This document shows positions 62,492 to 64,000 of a DNA stretch of 64,000 nt, in pieces (positions within the stretch are counted from its first letter, which is position 1; every line of letters begins with the position of its first letter). The notes beneath the pieces were generated by a model. That model saw nothing but the letters and a program-made list of their open reading frames with translations. It was not told where the DNA came from and searched no databases. The position numbers were made by a program, and so were the translations under genes. The stretch is taken from the NCBI RefSeq assembly GCF_003350475.1, contig NZ_QQAV01000003.1, forward strand, positions 460,063 to 524,062, given 5' to 3'. This stretch comes from Pseudacidovorax intermedius. Its GTDB lineage: Bacteria; Pseudomonadota; Gammaproteobacteria; Burkholderiales; Burkholderiaceae_C.

Positions 62492-63577
62492 GTGAAAGAC
62501 TTCCTCCGTCATCAACTCGAACGCTTCGCCCAGCGCCTGGAAGAGCTCGACTTCCTGCTCTCGCGCGAAGACATCATGGCCGACATGGCGCAGTACCGCG
62601 TGCTCTCACGCGAACATGCCGAGGTCACGGCCATCGCCGGACGCTGGGCCCGCTACCGGCAGCGCGAGACCGACTTGGCCGGCGCCCGCGACATGCTGGG
62701 TGACCCGGACATGGCCGAGATGGCGCAGGAAGAGATCGCCGCCGCCACCGCCGAGCTTCAGCAGCTGGAGGACGAGCTCCAGCGCCTGCTGCTGCCGAAG
62801 GACCCGGACGACGCCCGCAACGCCTTCCTCGAAATCCGCGCCGGCACGGGCGGCGACGAGTCGGCCCTGTTCGCCGGCGACCTCGCGCGCATGTACACCC
62901 GCCATGCCGCCAGCCAGGGCTGGAAGCTGGAGATCATGAGCGCCAGCGAGAGCGAGATCGGCGGCTACAAGGAAGTGGTGCTGCGCGTCGAGGCCGACGG
63001 CGCCTACGGCCGGCTGCGCTTCGAGTCGGGCGGCCACCGCGTGCAGCGCGTGCCCGCCACCGAGACCCAGGGGCGCATCCACACCAGCGCCTGCACCGTG
63101 GCCGTGATGCCGGAGCCCGACGAGGCGCAGGCCATCACCCTCAACCCTGCGGACCTGCGCATCGACACCTTCCGCGCCAGCGGTGCCGGCGGGCAGCACA
63201 TCAACAAGACCGACTCGGCCGTGCGCGTGGTGCACCTGCCCACCGGCCTGGTCGCCGAATGCCAGGACGGCCGCAGCCAGCACAGCAACAAGGCCAAGGC
63301 GCTGCAGGTGCTGCAGGCCCGACTGCAGGAGAAGGAGCGCAGCGAGCGCGCCGCCAAGGAGGCCGCGCTGCGCAAGGGCCTGATCGGCAGCGGCGACCGC
63401 AGCGACCGCATCCGCACCTACAACTTCCCGCAGGGCCGGCTCACCGACCACCGCATCAACCTCACGCTCTACAAGCTCGGCGCCGTCATGGAAGGCGACC
63501 TGGGCGAGGTGCTCGATGCGCTGCAGGCCGCGCGCGAGGCCGAGCAGCTGGCGGAGCTGGAGGCGAGCCAGGCATGA
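62492..63577 (+). CDS. prfA: Peptide chain release factor 1
   Basis: RF1 recognises UAA and UAG stop codons. At 361 residues it is full length, with the catalytic GGQ at residues 233-235 ([10 protein letters not shown]), and the anticodon-like PAT in [15 protein letters not shown]. The start is GTG at 62492 ([11 protein letters not shown]); a GTG at 62450 would add an unlikely Pro/Arg-rich 14 residues. PrmC, encoded next, methylates the GGQ glutamine. Confidence 0.97.
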   Translation: MKDFLRHQLERFAQRLEELDFLLSREDIMADMAQYRVLSREHAEVTAIAGRWARYRQRETDLAGARDMLGDPDMAEMAQEEIAAATAELQQLEDELQRLLLPKDPDDARNAFLEIRAGTGGDESALFAGDLARMYTRHAASQGWKLEIMSASESEIGGYKEVVLRVEADGAYGRLRFESGGHRVQRVPATETQGRIHTSACTVAVMPEPDEAQAITLNPADLRIDTFRASGAGGQHINKTDSAVRVVHLPTGLVAECQDGRSQHSNKAKALQVLQARLQEKERSERAAKEAALRKGLIGSGDRSDRIRTYNFPQGRLTDHRINLTLYKLGAVMEGDLGEVLDALQAAREAEQLAELEASQA

Positions 63578-64000
63578 GCGGGCGTCCTGCCGTTGCGAAG
63601 GAGGCTTGCCGCGCAGGCGCCGACGGTCATTCCGGGATCGCCGCCTGCGCACCACCGGTTCCGGCAGCGCCAGCGATTGCGGAGGCTCCGGCAGCTCCGG
63701 CGGCCGAGTTGATGGCGGAGCCGGCACCCCCGCACATCGCTGCTGCCCTGCAGGCCGGCTTGCGCGCCGGCCTCGATCGACTCGATGCCCAGTTGCTGCT
63801 GCTCTTCGCGCTGGGCCGGGCGCCGCACGACCGGGCCTGGCTGCTGACGCACGACGGCGACGCGCTCGCTGCCGGCGACTGGGCACGCGTCGCCGCCCTC
63901 TTCCGGCGGCGCCTGGCCGGCGAACCCGCCGCCTACCTGCTCGGCGAGAAGGAATTCCACGGCCTCGACCTTCAGGTGGACGCCCGGGTGCTCGTGCCGC
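63574..64000 (+). CDS. prmC: Release-factor glutamine methyltransferase PrmC, truncated by window edge
   Basis: PrmC methylates the glutamine of GGQ in release factors. 142 residues are visible from an ATG at 63574 that overlaps the prfA stop as ATGA; the frame is open to the window's end. The N-terminal helical domain is recognisable from [20 protein letters not shown], then [20 protein letters not shown]. The first 46 residues are an unusual Ala/Pro-rich extension; an in-frame ATG at 63712 ([17 protein letters not shown]) would remove it. The catalytic NPPY lies beyond the window. Confidence 0.9.
   Translation, partial: MSGRPAVAKEACRAGADGHSGIAACAPPVPAAPAIAEAPAAPAAELMAEPAPPHIAAALQAGLRAGLDRLDAQLLLLFALGRAPHDRAWLLTHDGDALAAGDWARVAALFRRRLAGEPAAYLLGEKEFHGLDLQVDARVLVP

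Overview
This looks like 64 kb of chromosomal core sequence from a high-GC betaproteobacterium, most likely a Comamonadaceae member near Variovorax, Acidovorax or Xylophilus. The evidence is a strongly GC-rich third codon position, a DUF3460-scpA pair, two Bug-type (tripartite tricarboxylate family) binding proteins, the ubiE-Tim44-ubiJ-ubiB and FmdB-DUF502-aspS-nudB neighbourhoods, and a GC-rich intergenic repeat typical of that family. I see no rRNA, tRNA, CRISPR array, prophage or insertion sequence. The assignment rests on recognition, not on a database search.

Layout. 1-6.4 kb (mostly minus): acetoacetyl-CoA synthetase (cut by the left edge), a Bug receptor, an AraC regulator, a SnoaL-like protein, YceH and NAD-type isocitrate dehydrogenase. 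6.5-12 kb: metG, a secreted Cys-rich hydrolase, two small lipoproteins, DUF3460 and scpA. 12-14.4 kb (minus): gpsA, secB, grxC and a rhodanese. 14.4-17.6 kb (plus): gpmA, an S41 peptidase and moeB. 17.6-25 kb: AsmA, a two-component module (CHASE3 kinase, NarL-type regulator, lone receiver), then a stress-type run of small membrane proteins ending in a ferritin-like protein. 25-31.3 kb (minus): DUF429, a BLUF photoreceptor, folE, a nuclease-fold protein, nudB, aspS, DUF502 and FmdB. 31.4-43.3 kb (minus): a sodium/solute symporter, ubiB, ubiJ, a Tim44-like protein, ubiE, DUF971, HIT, a very large FAD/Fe-S oxidoreductase and small proteins. 43.5-50.2 kb: serA, diverging from a complete ugpB-A-E-C-Q glycerol-3-phosphate locus. 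50.3-52.8 kb: an MscS-type channel. 52.9-60.6 kb (minus): TetR, alkylsulfatase, GMC oxidoreductase, arylsulfatase and a Bug receptor. 61-64 kb (plus): hemA, prfA and the start of prmC.

How the genes work together. ubiE, ubiJ and ubiB serve ubiquinone synthesis. folE and nudB supply the first two steps of tetrahydrofolate synthesis, and folE is followed four bases later by a BLUF blue-light sensor. The ugp genes import glycerol-3-phosphate or its diesters and hydrolyse the diesters; a Pho-box-like site precedes ugpB and a terminator-like hairpin separates ugpB from ugpA. The most distinctive accessory block is the sulfate-ester cluster at 52.9-60.6 kb. An alkylsulfatase would release an alcohol, a GMC flavoenzyme could oxidise it, an arylsulfatase widens the range, and a TetR protein with a 28-bp near-palindrome at its own promoter probably controls the set.

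I found no clearly new defence or mobile system. The best leads are the sulfate-ester cluster with its operator and its sulfatase with an atypical active-site motif, the folE-BLUF-DUF429 operon, the three-gene two-component module, the Cys-rich secreted hydrolase, and the three-copy intergenic repeat.
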